Shown here: positions 42,713 to 53,002 of the stretch, in pieces
Layout: every line of letters begins with the position of its first letter
How positions within the stretch are numbered: position 1 is the first letter of the stretch
Notes under the pieces: model-generated
What the model saw: only the letters and a program-made list of their open reading frames with translations
Told to the model about the DNA's origin: nothing
The model's database searches: none
Assembly: GCA_963922205.1 (NCBI GenBank)
Contig: CAWUHX010000012.1
Location: 62,001 to 126,000 of the forward strand
Origin: Romanomermis culicivorax
Lineage: Eukaryota; Nematoda; Enoplea; Mermithida; Mermithidae
Direction of reading: 5' to 3'
DNA: 64,000 nt
Position numbers and translations under genes: made by a program

Positions 42713-44669
42713 GGCCCAAATTATAGAAAGTCGGTTAAACACGGGTAAGAGTAAGAGGAAAATGGCGGGTAAAATCCTAGGTAAATAAAAGTCGAGTAAA
42801 ATCTCGGGTAGAATGGTGGGTTAAGGCTGAGTAAAAATTGGGAAGAATCGCAGGTAAGATCATAGGTTAAGGACGGCTAAAATTGGCGGTAGAAAAAATA
42901 ACCCATGATTTTACCCATTTCGAGACTACAGAAGGTGGGCAACGTTTGGATAAAAGTTGCCGATGAAAAAGACATGAAAATAACCAGCGATTTTACCCTG
43001 CTATTAGCAGGGTTATATTAACAAGAAGTTTATATTTTTCACGTAAAGCTCGAATTAGATTGATTCTTTGCATGCCGTCGATCTGTTGCAGGTTAAACTG
43101 AATCTGATGTTAGTGATGGCAATGACGAGAAGCCTGAAAATTCAAATTTTTCGGAAATGCATAGATCATTATTGCACATATTTCAGTACAACAGCATCAG
43201 CATAAATTTATGATACCAGTGGGTTACTGTCGAAGAGCACCTTTTCCAGCTACACTATTGCTCGATAGTGCAACAATTTTGAAACATTATTCTTACCTTG
43301 TCAAACTCCGCTGAGATAAAAGTAATCCGCAGGTTTTTAACATCAATATTGTGATATGTGAATCGGATGAAAATTGTGGCTTTTGATGAAAACGTTTGAA
43401 GCTTGAATAGTCTGCCAGAAAATGCTCCTTAAAAACAATGACTCTCACGGTCTTTGAGTTAATAAACAAATACCTATAGTATAACAGCTGAAACGCACTA
43501 TAGTCTGTTTTTCATACGGAAGAATTTTTTACTGAAAGATTGTAGTCAAGTTTTGGAAATTTTCAGTTCTACGTGACATATTGCTCTGCGGAAAATCGTA
43601 AAAATGTAAAATATGGATTGTGTTATGGCATTAGAAGCTGCAATCAAAAAACAAAGTGAATTCATCACTCTGACGCATGACGAATTGTAAATAGTGATTA
43701 TTAAGCAAAAGAATGCCTCCTTAAGCTCAGTGTAATCGTATCACAAAATTCTCTGGAGTGAATTTCTTCCTACACACAATACAGCAAGGCATTAAGAATT
43801 ATTTAAGGATAACTGCAGTAGCAGGAGCATGAGCTTATGGCTCACATAATCGGGGAAGTAGCACATGGTCATGAGGCATACTGTTGCCTTGAACCGTAAG
43901 AAATGTTCCATTCTGAGATACCGGTATTTTATTTTTGGAATACCCTGCTCATACGACTAAAAACAAGCTCACCATGAAAAACATATATAAAAATGGTGGG
44001 TTGGGAACCCACCACTTTCCTACGTTCTGTAATACGAAAACTAAAAAATTCGAGTAAATTTCCAAGCTAAACATGGGTAAAATCGTTGGTAAAAGACCGG
44101 TGAAATCATGGATAAAATCGCGAGTAAAACTTCGGGTTAAAGATGGGTAGAATCATAGGTAAAATTGTAGATAAAAGGCGGGTTAAACATGGGTTACCTT
44201 CATACATGCACGTGGGGGGGGTTAGGGGGGGGGTTTTGACCCCCAGCAAATTCTTGCTGACCTCCAGCAGATTTGACTCCCCTAGCAATGATTGAGAAGT
44301 TGACGAAAGAAAATGATCAAGAGAGAAGAGAAAGTCGTCATGAAAATGGACATGATGCTGTGGTTTAGCAATTTTTTAAAGAAAGCATACTTGATTCCAA
44401 AAGAGTAACATTAAAAGTTTAAAAAATGCGGTCTGAGCAAATTATTTAACATATCTGACTAATATATTTGTAAGAATATGCTGTTTGGATGTTAGAAAAC
44501 CTTTCTAAGACCTTTCTTTTCATTATCAAGAATGAAAAAAAATTTTGTATTCCACCCCCCGTCCTGGCTGACCCCCAGCAGAATTTGCATGCTGTGCATG
44601 TATGGTTACCTTATCCGAGATTTAACTTTTACCTTACTTTTATTTTACCCGCGTTCTGTAATTTGGGCC
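42713..44669. mobile_element. 1.96-kb TIR element with GGGTAAAATC subterminal repeats
   Basis: Ends GGCCCAAATTATAGAA and, inverted, GGCCCAAATTACAGAA. Just inside the left end (42730-42900), and again at 44040-44205, lie runs of degenerate 20-25 bp GGGTAAAATC-xx-GGTAAA units. The interior holds a truncated family A fragment (43497-43620) and a G-run. No transposase was recognised. Confidence 0.65.
44213..44256 (+). repeat. G-rich tract with quadruplex potential
   Basis: Two runs of 8-9 G separated by TTA, followed by TTTTGACCCCC. Long G runs could form a quadruplex or, with the adjacent C run, a hairpin. The run lengths may be inaccurate because of homopolymer sequencing error. Confidence 0.6.
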
Positions 44670-44689
44670 TTAACCAGGTTATTGAAGGA

Positions 44690-44832
44690 AATTTCTATTC
44701 TGTTTGCCGTTCACTGACGAAAAAAATTATTCTGTTGATTTCAGTAATAAGTTTACTAGTTTTTTCCGTATTGAACTTACGTTGAAAGGACTGCTGCATA
44801 AATCATTTCAAAATGAATGGAGTATAGTGTAC
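44690..44832. mobile_element. Family B repeat, right half
   Basis: CTATTCTGTTTGCCGTTCAC, TTTTTCCGTATTGAACTTACG and TTCAAAATGAATGGAGTATAG. It completes the copy begun at 41580 and dates the 42713-44669 element as younger. Confidence 0.6.
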
Positions 44833-45447
44833 TGCCCATCTTACTGTTGAAGTAATTTATAGCTAATGATATAATCGCCGAAATTATCGCTTTTTGACAT
44901 TTTCAATATAACCATCATTGGCTAGCCTCAGATAAATGAGAAATCGGATTGTAGCTAGTAAAAATTTATGTGATCAATTAAATTCTAAAAAAATTGAATT
45001 TGTCTGAGGTGCATGAAGCAAAAGAATGTGAGTTGAAGTACTGTCTACATCTTATGGATTTATTCATGAAACATTGTGCTCGCGAAAAGTATCAAAGAAT
45101 TTTATGAAAAGCATATAGCCAGGTGGTTTCACTCAATGCTCACCCAAATAATCCATGAATTTTGGATGTATGTAGGTGAAATTGTCAAAAAACTTGAACT
45201 TCAAATATCTGCTGTTTAGTGTAGCATAATATATTTTTTAAATCACCCCGCATGAACTACAAAAGTGAAAAATCAACAAAATAATAGAATAACGAAAAAA
45301 TTGATGTAGAGGACTGTAAAGTGACTATAAAACTTTTTGAGATTCAAGTTTCGAATTTGTATCAGCGATCTATGCCCACGAGCTTGACTCTCTCTCGAAA
45401 AATAAATTGATTCGTATTTACACTTCAATAGAATTTTCAAAACTCAC
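44833..45447. other. Intergenic or intron of the membrane-protein gene
   Basis: Any following exon of the minus-strand membrane-protein gene should start below 45448, but none is recognisable. Confidence 0.35.
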
Positions 45448-45897
45448 GAGTGTATTGAGATTCGTCGACTTTCTTTTTGCTTTTCTCTTTGTCGTCGGTG
45501 GCCCGTGGTACCGCCGAAAAAGAAACCATCATCAAATCGTCCTTTTTACTGGTGTAAGCGTCTTTCATTGCGCTGGCGCTGACGTCCATTTTACAGCCAC
45601 TTTTCAAATCATCATTTTTGTTACCCCTTTTGGGCACGATTTTATTGTAAGTGCTGACGTTTTTGTTTCTCTGGGATGAGGAATCTTTTTTCGTCACCGG
45701 GGCGTTTTTATAGATGGTAGCCGGATCCATCTCCAAAAGCATGGGATTTTGGGCCTCATCATCTTCTTTGGTCGTCGTCCTAATCATGGTTTTTCTGAGG
45801 AATGAAGGGACGGGTGGTGACGAAGCTTTAAGCAGCGCCGGTGAACGCGAGCCCAACTTTTCTTTGGATTTTGATTCCGACGTTTCGAGCATAGAGT
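45448..45897 (-). CDS. Membrane-protein exon 3
   Basis: Acceptor TTTTTCTAG|ACTCTATGC at 45897/45898; donor ACACTC|gtgagt at 45447/45448. 450 nt of uninterrupted coding sequence, Lys/Asp/Ser-rich. GC content and codon use resemble the phosphatase exons. The open donor implies at least one more exon downstream. Confidence 0.65.
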
Positions 45898-48800
45898 CTA
45901 GAAAAAAGATGATCAACTTCATGGCTCAAATGATGTGCAGGTACGCTGAAAACTGAATATTCCGAAAAAGCCAGTTTGTTCTTAAATGTTTCTAAACAAT
46001 AAAAGTTGAAAGCAAGTACTATTCCATATTTTTACCATTTTAGACTAAACAATAGGTTACACTAGTTTATTAGAAAATGCCCCGATCGGGCAGAAAAAAG
46101 GAGAATATACTTGCTTCGACAGTTGCCATGGTAGAAAAAGAAGTGGACTAGATTTTTGAGAACTTGGGTCAAAGTTGGAAAAAATTCACTTCCTTTATAT
46201 TGGATTTTCATTCTTTCTCAAAAAAATTGTCTATGTCTGTGAAAAAGTATATTCTGCAGCTGAGTGCATTTTGTCCTTCAACTGGCATCGACTACAGTAA
46301 AATTTTTCTGTATGAAAATTATATGCACCTGACTTCAAGTGTAAAGAAATGGTAAACCGATAGCATTCTAACTTCCGACCAATTCAAAACTCCTGCCTTT
46401 CACACTAGCTGAAAAATAGTGAGGGAGGCATATTACAGTCATTTTCAGAACGATAAAGGAACCTGAGGTTCATTGCACTAACCCAACATGAGGATAATCT
46501 CAACATCGGGATTAAATTGATGATCCTGAGTTAAAGCTATTCACAATGTCCAAATTATTTTCTTTCAATGCACAAATCATACTCACCTCAGGATTAACTA
46601 AAACTGAGGTTTAAGTTCGAGTTTGGGAATCACAGAAATTTTCATATTTATTTGCTTTAGAGACAAGAAAATTATGCGAAAATGTCACTTGATTCTTTTT
46701 GTTGACACCAAATTCAGGTGAAATGTTTAACACCATTGGAAGCAAACATGTGTGAGAGGAGACACGAGGGTACAAATTTCCACAAGGGTTTTGAAACCGG
46801 AAAATTTGTTATGCAAAAAATTTTTTGGTCAATTTTTTTTGTTTTTTTTGTCTCACAAAATGCTAAAACACCAAGGTCCACGCCTGTACTCTCCTAAAAA
46901 TTTCAGAGATGCACATGCTTGGTTGGAAAGTGTGTTGATGCACTCAGCTGCAGAATATACTTTTTCACAGGCATGGAAAATTTTTTTGAGAAAGAATGAA
47001 AATCCAGAGTGAATTTTTTCCAACTTTGACCCAAGTTCTCAAAAATCTAGTCCACTTCTTTTTCTACCATGGCAACTGTCGAAGCAAGTATATTCTCCTT
47101 TTTTCTGCCCGATCGGGGCATTTTCTAATAAACTAGTTCACCTCTTTTTAGTGGGCCTCAACCATGCACAAAAACTTTCATAGAAGAACATTGAAGTCTT
47201 AAATTTGGTCATCTGCACTTCAAAAAAAAATTTAAAAAAAAACTTTGAGCAACGAATTCTCACTTCCGGCAAAAGTAAAGGATGTGTAAACCGCATAGTA
47301 CTTAAAAAACAGTGTAAAGATACTGAAAGGTGACCATATCTATTGAATTCCTCATGGTTTAGAATCCTTCAACCCAAAAAATCGCAGAAATACCTTTGTT
47401 TACACAAATGACTTTTTTCGTGTAAACTGACTCCGTCCATTGAATTTCCCATGGTCAGAAACATTTTCCCTCAAAAATCGCAGAAATACATTTGTTTACA
47501 CTCAATATGAATTGATGTGTAAAGTGATCACTTTCATTAAATTCCCAGTGGTCGAAAACCCCTCCCACAAAAAACTCACGAAAACAGGCTTGGTTAAATC
47601 CGGAATAATTTTTTTGTGTAAAGTGAAACATCCATTGAATTCCCCATAGTCGAAAACCCCTTCCATAAGAATCACGAAAATACGCTAGTTTACACCCGCG
47701 ATAGTTTTTTTTATAAGATGATCGCATTCATCAAATTCTCCGTGATCGAAAACCCCGTCCACCGGAAAATCACGAAAATACGTTTGTTTACAACCGGGAT
47801 AAGTTTTTGTGTAAAGTGATCGCATTCATTAAATTCCCCGTGGTCGAAAACCCCTTCCATCAATAAATCATGAAAATACGTTTGTTTACACACGGGATAG
47901 TTTTTGGTGTAAAGTAATCACATTCATTGAATTCCTCGTTGTCGAAAATCCCCTCCTCAAGAAAATTATGGCAGTACGCTTGTTTACACCGTGGATAATT
48001 TATTTGTGTAAAGTGAGGACGTCTATTGAATTCCCTGCAGTCGAAAACTCCCTCCACTGAAAAATCACGGAAATACGCTTGTTTACACCCGGGATAATTT
48101 TTCGTGTAAAGTGACGGCGTCCATCAAATTCCCAATGGTCGAAAACCCTTGCAGCCTAAAAATCCCAATAAGGCTACAGGTTTATTTGAAACGGCTAAAA
48201 AATTAGTAGTGCATTATGCTGCAAAAACTAATTTTTTTGAACCCACAAGTATTATATAACAAAATTGGGGAATTTGGCTTTTTCCGGGACTTTGGACAAC
48301 CATATAATTGAATTGGGGCCATATTTCAAAGAAAAAAAAATTCGCATTTGAGATTACACCCCCAAGATGCTTAGGCCGAAGTATGGAGGTTGGATATGGC
48401 ACACCGATTGCTGGGCATGGTGGAACTGGGGGGGCCTAAAAAGGTGCGTTTTTTACCTGTTTTTGGGGCCCCACCGAGCACCACTTGCAGATAGAGGCGA
48501 AATGACAAAAGGCACCCCATAGTTTGCCCCTATGCCCGATATTATGCAAAAAAACCCGAAGGTTCTAGCTCTTACCGTTTTGGCTCTAGAGGGGGGGACA
48601 TGAAATTTGGGGGCCAAGTATATTATAGGTTGACGCTGTCGCGCCACCTATGATTAGACTGCAAATTTGTGAGCATTCTCAACTATGTAACCTTTAGCAA
48701 TTTTTTGAGGGAAAAATCTTACCGTAAAAGATTTGTGTAAACGATTTTGAGGATAGTACCGATTTTTATGATTTTTCAATTTGGAAACATTTTATAGAAA

Positions 48801-51800
48801 ACACACTCTAGTGTTGTTGTCAAAACCGTTTACTCAACGCTTTTACAGTAGACTTTTTCACTCAAATAACTGTAAAAGTTAGTTGGGTATACATTCACAA
48901 ACCTTCAGTCCTATTCGGCAAAACATCGTAAAAATATGAACTGGTGCTTGCTTTTTAGTTTTGTTTTTTTGAATCATTTTAAGAAAAACGGACTACTTAG
49001 TAAATGAATTTAGGAAACTCAGATTTACACACGCAGAATTAACATTGATGACTAAACGAGACTTCCCTTTTTTTGCAAAAAAAACGCTCTCAGAGGAAAT
49101 GATTTCTTTATAAAATTGGTATTTCGATGGTTCAGTCTTGTTTTAGACACCATTGAACCACCTATTATTGGCAACAGAATGCTGCAAAAACGGAAAAATT
49201 CCGTATAATAAACCGAACTGCTATTTTCATTTTTTAAACCGTTCAAGATTAATAAATTCCTTTGAACAACAGATCTCGCTGGAGTGTTCGATTTAAGAAG
49301 ATGCGTGTTCTTTGGCATGTGTCAAAGAAAAGTCAACAATAAACAATAGTCTTCTATAAAATGTTTCCAAAATTGAAAAATGACAAAAATATGTCGTCAC
49401 AAGTGCTTCTTATAAGGCCTTTACAGTATGATTTTTGACTCGAAAATTGATTGTTTAGTTTACTACACTCGCAAATTTCTTGTGCTATGTAATATATGCA
49501 GTTAGGTAGGCTTAGTCTTCCTTTAAACTTTTATTATTTATGAGGATTTCAAGAAAAACGGACTACACATTCAACGGGAACGTCATGAAATCAGAAAACA
49601 GAACATACAGAGTATAACACCTTAAAATGTCACAATTTTTTTGCTATAATTGACCATTATCATCCGCGAAAAACTTTTTTGATCCTTCGGACTACACTTT
49701 CTAAATTATGCTACAACTCAAGATATTTTGATGTATGATCTAATTTTTCTTATTTCCCACGAAGAATTACATCTCATAACTACAAAAATGCTTCAGTAAT
49801 CCTTGAGCAAGTTTTACTGCAAATATGACCCATGAGTAAAAATGGTGTAAAATTATTCGCTTAACCCCTGGGGGCCGTATGGATGAAAGCGTTTTAACTT
49901 ACCCTGATGTTAGCTCTAACGTTAGGATAGCTAACCTCGTGTTAAATTATAACCTAAGGTTAAAGAAACCCGTTTACACAAAGGTAGATTGAGGAGATGT
50001 TAACTAACCTTGTGTTAAAAATTTTAAACCTTGTGTTGAATACTCCAGTTCCGCATTAAGGCGACCAAAAAATGAACATAACAGTTTTTTTTGTTCAACT
50101 GATCGCACAAATATTATTTATAATAACATCGCTCTGTCTTGTTGCGTCAATAAAAAATAAAAGATCCCAAGAACAATATCAAAATTTCAGTCAAGATGAA
50201 ATGAAATTTTTGTTGGTCAATGTTGTTGAATACGCTAAAACAATCGAAAGCAAAGAGGGTGACATGAAAAGTGCGTTTGCCAGAGAAACTTCATGGAGTG
50301 CCATCACAGACACCTTCGAAACAGACATCAAAATTCGCTCTATTTGGTATATTTCCTAATCGAGCTGCAGAAGTTAGAAAAATAAAAACATTTTTCTCAC
50401 ATAGATTCCCCTATGGGAGGCAGTACTCGTTGACAAATGATTTCCGAATGTCACAGTTCTGTGGTTACAGTGGTATAGACACTCGATCGCTCAAAATTGT
50501 CAGTCATATCCCTGTTTGGTAAATCTTGAAGAAGCTAATTTTGTTGCAAAGGGCATGCATACATCAGGAACATGAGGCTAGAACGGGCGTGATCATTATC
50601 GAAAAGGAAACAACTTTACTCAAACCAGATATTACAGAAACATAATTAAACTGAAAAATTCTAGCAATAAATTTTTCTTGTTCTGCCTCGGCTCTAATTT
50701 CTTCATTTTTCGATCATTATACTAATTTGTGAGGGCATTAATGCAGTCCATTTGCGTACAGTAAATTTGATGAAATTTGCTTGCAAAACTGATAGTAATT
50801 AGTGGTTTCGATTTGTTCTTCTTTGCAGGTCATTTTCCAGCATTATTACAGCTCAGGCACTGCCTATTGTCATGTGACCGAAATTTCTCATCGTCATGGG
50901 CTTCGAGAGGATTCGACTGACCAGGTACGTTCGAATCCGAAGAATATTAACGTTGTCATTTTCATCAAACTGATTCAGAAATAATTATAATATAATTCCA
51001 TCAGTGGAATATCCGTCACCGAATCATTTCACTACAATAAAGATACTTAACTCACCGCCATCCTTGGGGGTAGCAGGGTTTAGAATGTTGAACTAACCTT
51101 AAATTAACCAACCTTAGGTAGAGGTGAGTTTTAACTCACCTTTGTGCTTACAGGTTAAATTTAGCACGAGGTAAATGCGTCACCTTTACACGAGATTAGC
51201 CGCAACTAGCTGTCGTGCGTACATCCCTAAGATGATTTTTTTTTGTTTTCTAAAACACAGTGTTGCAAACCAAAATTTCAACATGAACCATCTTTCTATG
51301 TTATAAATACGTCAAATTCTCAACACATTAAACAAAAGAGTGGGGCAAATATCTATTTCAATTGCCTATTTGACCAGAAAATGGTTAATATTGCGGATTT
51401 GTTGCAAAGTTCCGCCGAGAACTTTAGGCAATTCTCTTTCAGTTGAATTTGACCATTATAAACATTGGGTTACAACAGTATCTATACTCAATTCATTTTG
51501 AAATGATTGTTGCAGCGATCCCATGAAAGGAAGTTCAATACGGAAAAACTAGTAAACTCATTACTGCAATCAATGAACAAAATTTTTCATCTAAGCGGCA
51601 AACAGAACAGCTGAAAATTTCCTCCATTGACTTTGTAAAGTGGTCAAAACTTCTCGATTAGCACTCAGGTATCGACGCAGTTCTATCCAAATTGATCATG
51701 GATAAGCATGATGTTTTTTCAATGATTTTGATTACTCCCATTTTCATGAAGAACTTTAGCGCTTTTCTACAGTATAAAGTTTTCCTCCCGTGAAAATTTC

Positions 51801-53002
51801 GTATGAAATTTAGCCTACTTTTTTGGTTTTCGCTGAGTGTATCATTTTGAACTGAATGGTCTATAGTAGCGTCCTTACTCGCCATAGTTGACGCGAAACT
51901 AATTCCGATGAGTCTCGAATGTTCCTCTTCTTTGCCCGGAGCATTCGCGTAGGGAAAAATTTGGTCGACCGGCAAAACTTTGGGCCCTTCATCATTAACG
52001 GTCGCTCCGCCGCTGGACGACGATTTGGGAGCTGACGACGACGAAGGCGCCGGAAATTTACGCCTAGATTTTGCCAAATTAACGGGTATTTTTTTCTGAG
52101 GAGGTTTTCGAGATTTTGGAGAAGTGGAACCTGATTCTTTATCTGCAAACAAGAAAAAATGACGCTTATTTATGTTTGATTTGAAACCGTAAGGAGTGTG
52201 TCTTAGATACATTGGATAGAGAACTGAGCTGATTCACGAATGAAAATGAAATCGGAAAATCAAATTTATTATAAATGGTTTACTTTCTGATGAGAACGAA
52301 ACGTTCGGCTGATTTTATTATCAAATTGAAAAAACCTAGTTCAAAGATATATACGCTTTAAAATCATTGAGCCCATGTAAAAATTGACACAAAAATTGTT
52401 GGTTCTCACTGAGTCAAGCAATTCAACCAGCCAATACTTTACGAACAGTTCATCTAATCACTTTGTGGTGTAATCTAAAGTATAACCTACCTAGAGCGGA
52501 TAATTTAGTCGAAACGGTACGTGACGCCTTTTTTCCTGGAATCAGCAAAAATGATACAAATTATGTGAAGTCGATCCCACTTCGGTGATAAAATTGGCAT
52601 CCGTCCTAACCCTGCGCTTGGGCCCATAGTGCAATCTATAGTCTGTTTTAGTGAAAATGCTAGGGGACCAAGTTGAGTCACAATCAGCAATAGTGACGTC
52701 ACAAATAAGCACTGAATCATGCAATGTTACAATACTTGTGCAATATTTATGTGTAAACCATAAAATAACTGCTGGATAATATGAAAAATTTACATATTCA
52801 AAAACTCGTCGACTCTCAAAGGGCGAAAGACTATCTTACCTTGGTTGGCTTGTTCTTCATTTTCTTCCTTCGTTTCTTTACCACAACACATGGTCAAAAT
52901 GATGATCACTGTGAATATGTAAGTCGAGACGGTAATTAATATCAAACATAATGATGAGTAAGTTCGTTCTTGATCGTACAAAGAATTCGACGAAGATACC
53001 AT
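45448..53002 (-). CDS. Unrecognised single-pass membrane protein, 3' end not found
   Basis: Exons in transcript order: 52840-53002, 51879-52142, 45448-45897, joined in phase (CAAG|AT gives Asp; GCGA|AC gives Asn). The N-terminus [18 protein letters not shown] precedes one hydrophobic segment ([20 protein letters not shown], then MCCGKE), so a membrane anchor with vicinal Cys that could be palmitoylated. The remaining ~240 residues are Lys/Ser/Pro-rich and probably cytosolic, with patches [47 protein letters not shown] and [17 protein letters not shown]. No enzyme or binding domain is recognised. The 6-kb second intron has absorbed composite copy 3, MITEs and a Harbinger relic. Confidence 0.6.
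45960..46060 (+). mobile_element. Left part of a family A MITE split by composite copy 3
   Basis: AGCCAGTTTGTTCTTAAATG, then AAAGTTGAAAGCAAGTACTATT and ACTAAACAATAGGTTA. The right part continues at 48646 (AGACTGCAAATTTGTGAGCA). Confidence 0.65.
46061..47137. mobile_element. Composite-family TIR element, copy 3
   Basis: ACTAGTTTATTAGAAAATGC and its exact complement bound 1.08 kb. The palindrome GCCCCGATCGGGC lies ~18 bp inside each end. The arms match over ~230 bp with few mismatches, so a long hairpin is possible. Confidence 0.85.
47340..48150. repeat. ~90-bp satellite array, copy 3 (about 9 units)
   Basis: Units contain CCCCTTCCA-AAAAATCACG, AAAATACG-TTGTTTACAC, CCGGGATAATTTTT, GTGTAAAGTGA and CATTGAATTCCCCGTGGTCG. 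Orientation is opposite to 24410-25690, as expected from the inverted composite. Confidence 0.85.
48160..48645. repeat. Composite-family unique module, copy 3
   Basis: Reverse complement of 23690-24405 without the MITE. It ends with TATAGGTTGACGCTGTCGCG, then CCACCTATGA; the same end piece is at 21648-21680. No ORF is shared between copies, so it is probably non-coding. Confidence 0.75.
48646..48813 (+). mobile_element. Right part of the split family A MITE
   Basis: Carries AAATTTGTGAGCATTCTCAA, AATCTTACCGTAAAAGA and TTTGGAAACATTTTATAG. Ends ACACACTCTAG. Confidence 0.65.
48815..48993 (-). mobile_element. Family A MITE, inverted, 5' truncated
   Basis: Ends TTTTAAGAAAAACGGACTA and contains TGCTTGCTTTTTAGTT and ACGCTTTTACAGTAGA in reverse order. 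It lies tail to tail with the previous copy. Confidence 0.55.
48994..49347. other. Intron sequence of the membrane-protein gene, nothing recognised
   Basis: No coding or repeat signal. An 88-residue minus-strand frame lacks any motif. Confidence 0.35.
49348..49566 (-). mobile_element. Family A MITE, inverted copy
   Basis: ATAGTCTTCTATAAAATG at one end and TTTCAAGAAAAACGGACTA at the other, with family A landmarks in between in reverse order. About 220 bp, diverged. Confidence 0.6.
50150..50358 (+). pseudogene. Myb/SANT-like domain fragment of the Harbinger relic
   Basis: [40 protein letters not shown] and TDTFETD align with FDVEETEFLLQCISERVDTI and SSSWNAIEVAF of 38150-38389. The frame ends shortly after, where the third helix should be. 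Confidence 0.6.
50826..50924 (+). pseudogene. Possible Harbinger transposase fragment
   Basis: A short segment between a TTTGCAG acceptor and an AG|gtacgt donor. One frame ([20 protein letters not shown]) resembles the RYLGAGCFQ...DLHGLHQ region of the transposase only weakly. It could equally be chance. Confidence 0.25.
51485..51860 (-). mobile_element. Family B repeat, inverted copy
   Basis: CTCAATTCATTTTGAAATGATTG at the left is the complement of the family B right end. CAATACGGAAAAACTAGTAAAC, then GCGGCAAACAGAACAGCTGA, follow in reverse order, and TTTTGAACTGAATGGTCTATAG closes it. It abuts exon 51879-52142. Confidence 0.6.
51879..52142 (-). CDS. Membrane-protein exon 2
   Basis: Acceptor TTTGCAG|ATAAAGAATC at 52142/52143; donor ATGGCGA|gtaagg at 51878/51879. 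It encodes a basic Ser/Pro-rich stretch, then [20 protein letters not shown] and [13 protein letters not shown]. Confidence 0.65.
52143..52839. other. Intron 1 of the membrane-protein gene
   Basis: AT-rich; short open frames near 52505-52724 show no motif. Confidence 0.45.
52840..53002 (-). CDS. Membrane-protein exon 1 with TM segment
   Basis: ATG at 53002; donor CCAACCAAG|gtaaga at 52839/52840. It contains the whole predicted membrane anchor and a following [17 protein letters not shown] start four codons upstream would need a GTG, so the ATG is preferred. Confidence 0.65.

Larger units (their letters stand above)
46061..48645. mobile_element. Composite repeat, copy 3 (least disturbed)
   Basis: Order: TIR element (46061-47137), linker (47138-47340), ~90-bp satellite array (47340-48150), unique module (48160-48620), distal end CTGTCGCGCCACCTATGA. 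It interrupts a family A MITE (45960-46060 / 48646-48813); TTA may flank both sides. It is the best copy for defining the unit, because copies 1 and 2 carry nested insertions or lack parts. Confidence 0.75.
49865..51227. mobile_element. PIF/Harbinger relic, 1.36 kb, possible TAA duplication
   Basis: The left end includes GGGGCCGTATGGATGAAAGC, the right end (inverted) GGGATGTACGCACGACAGC; both are related to the intact Harbinger TIR. TAA lies outside both ends. Subterminal GTTAACTAACCTTGTGTTAA-type repeats replace the TAACACGTGTTA motifs, so this is a sister family. It holds a Myb-like fragment and possibly a transposase fragment. Confidence 0.65.
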
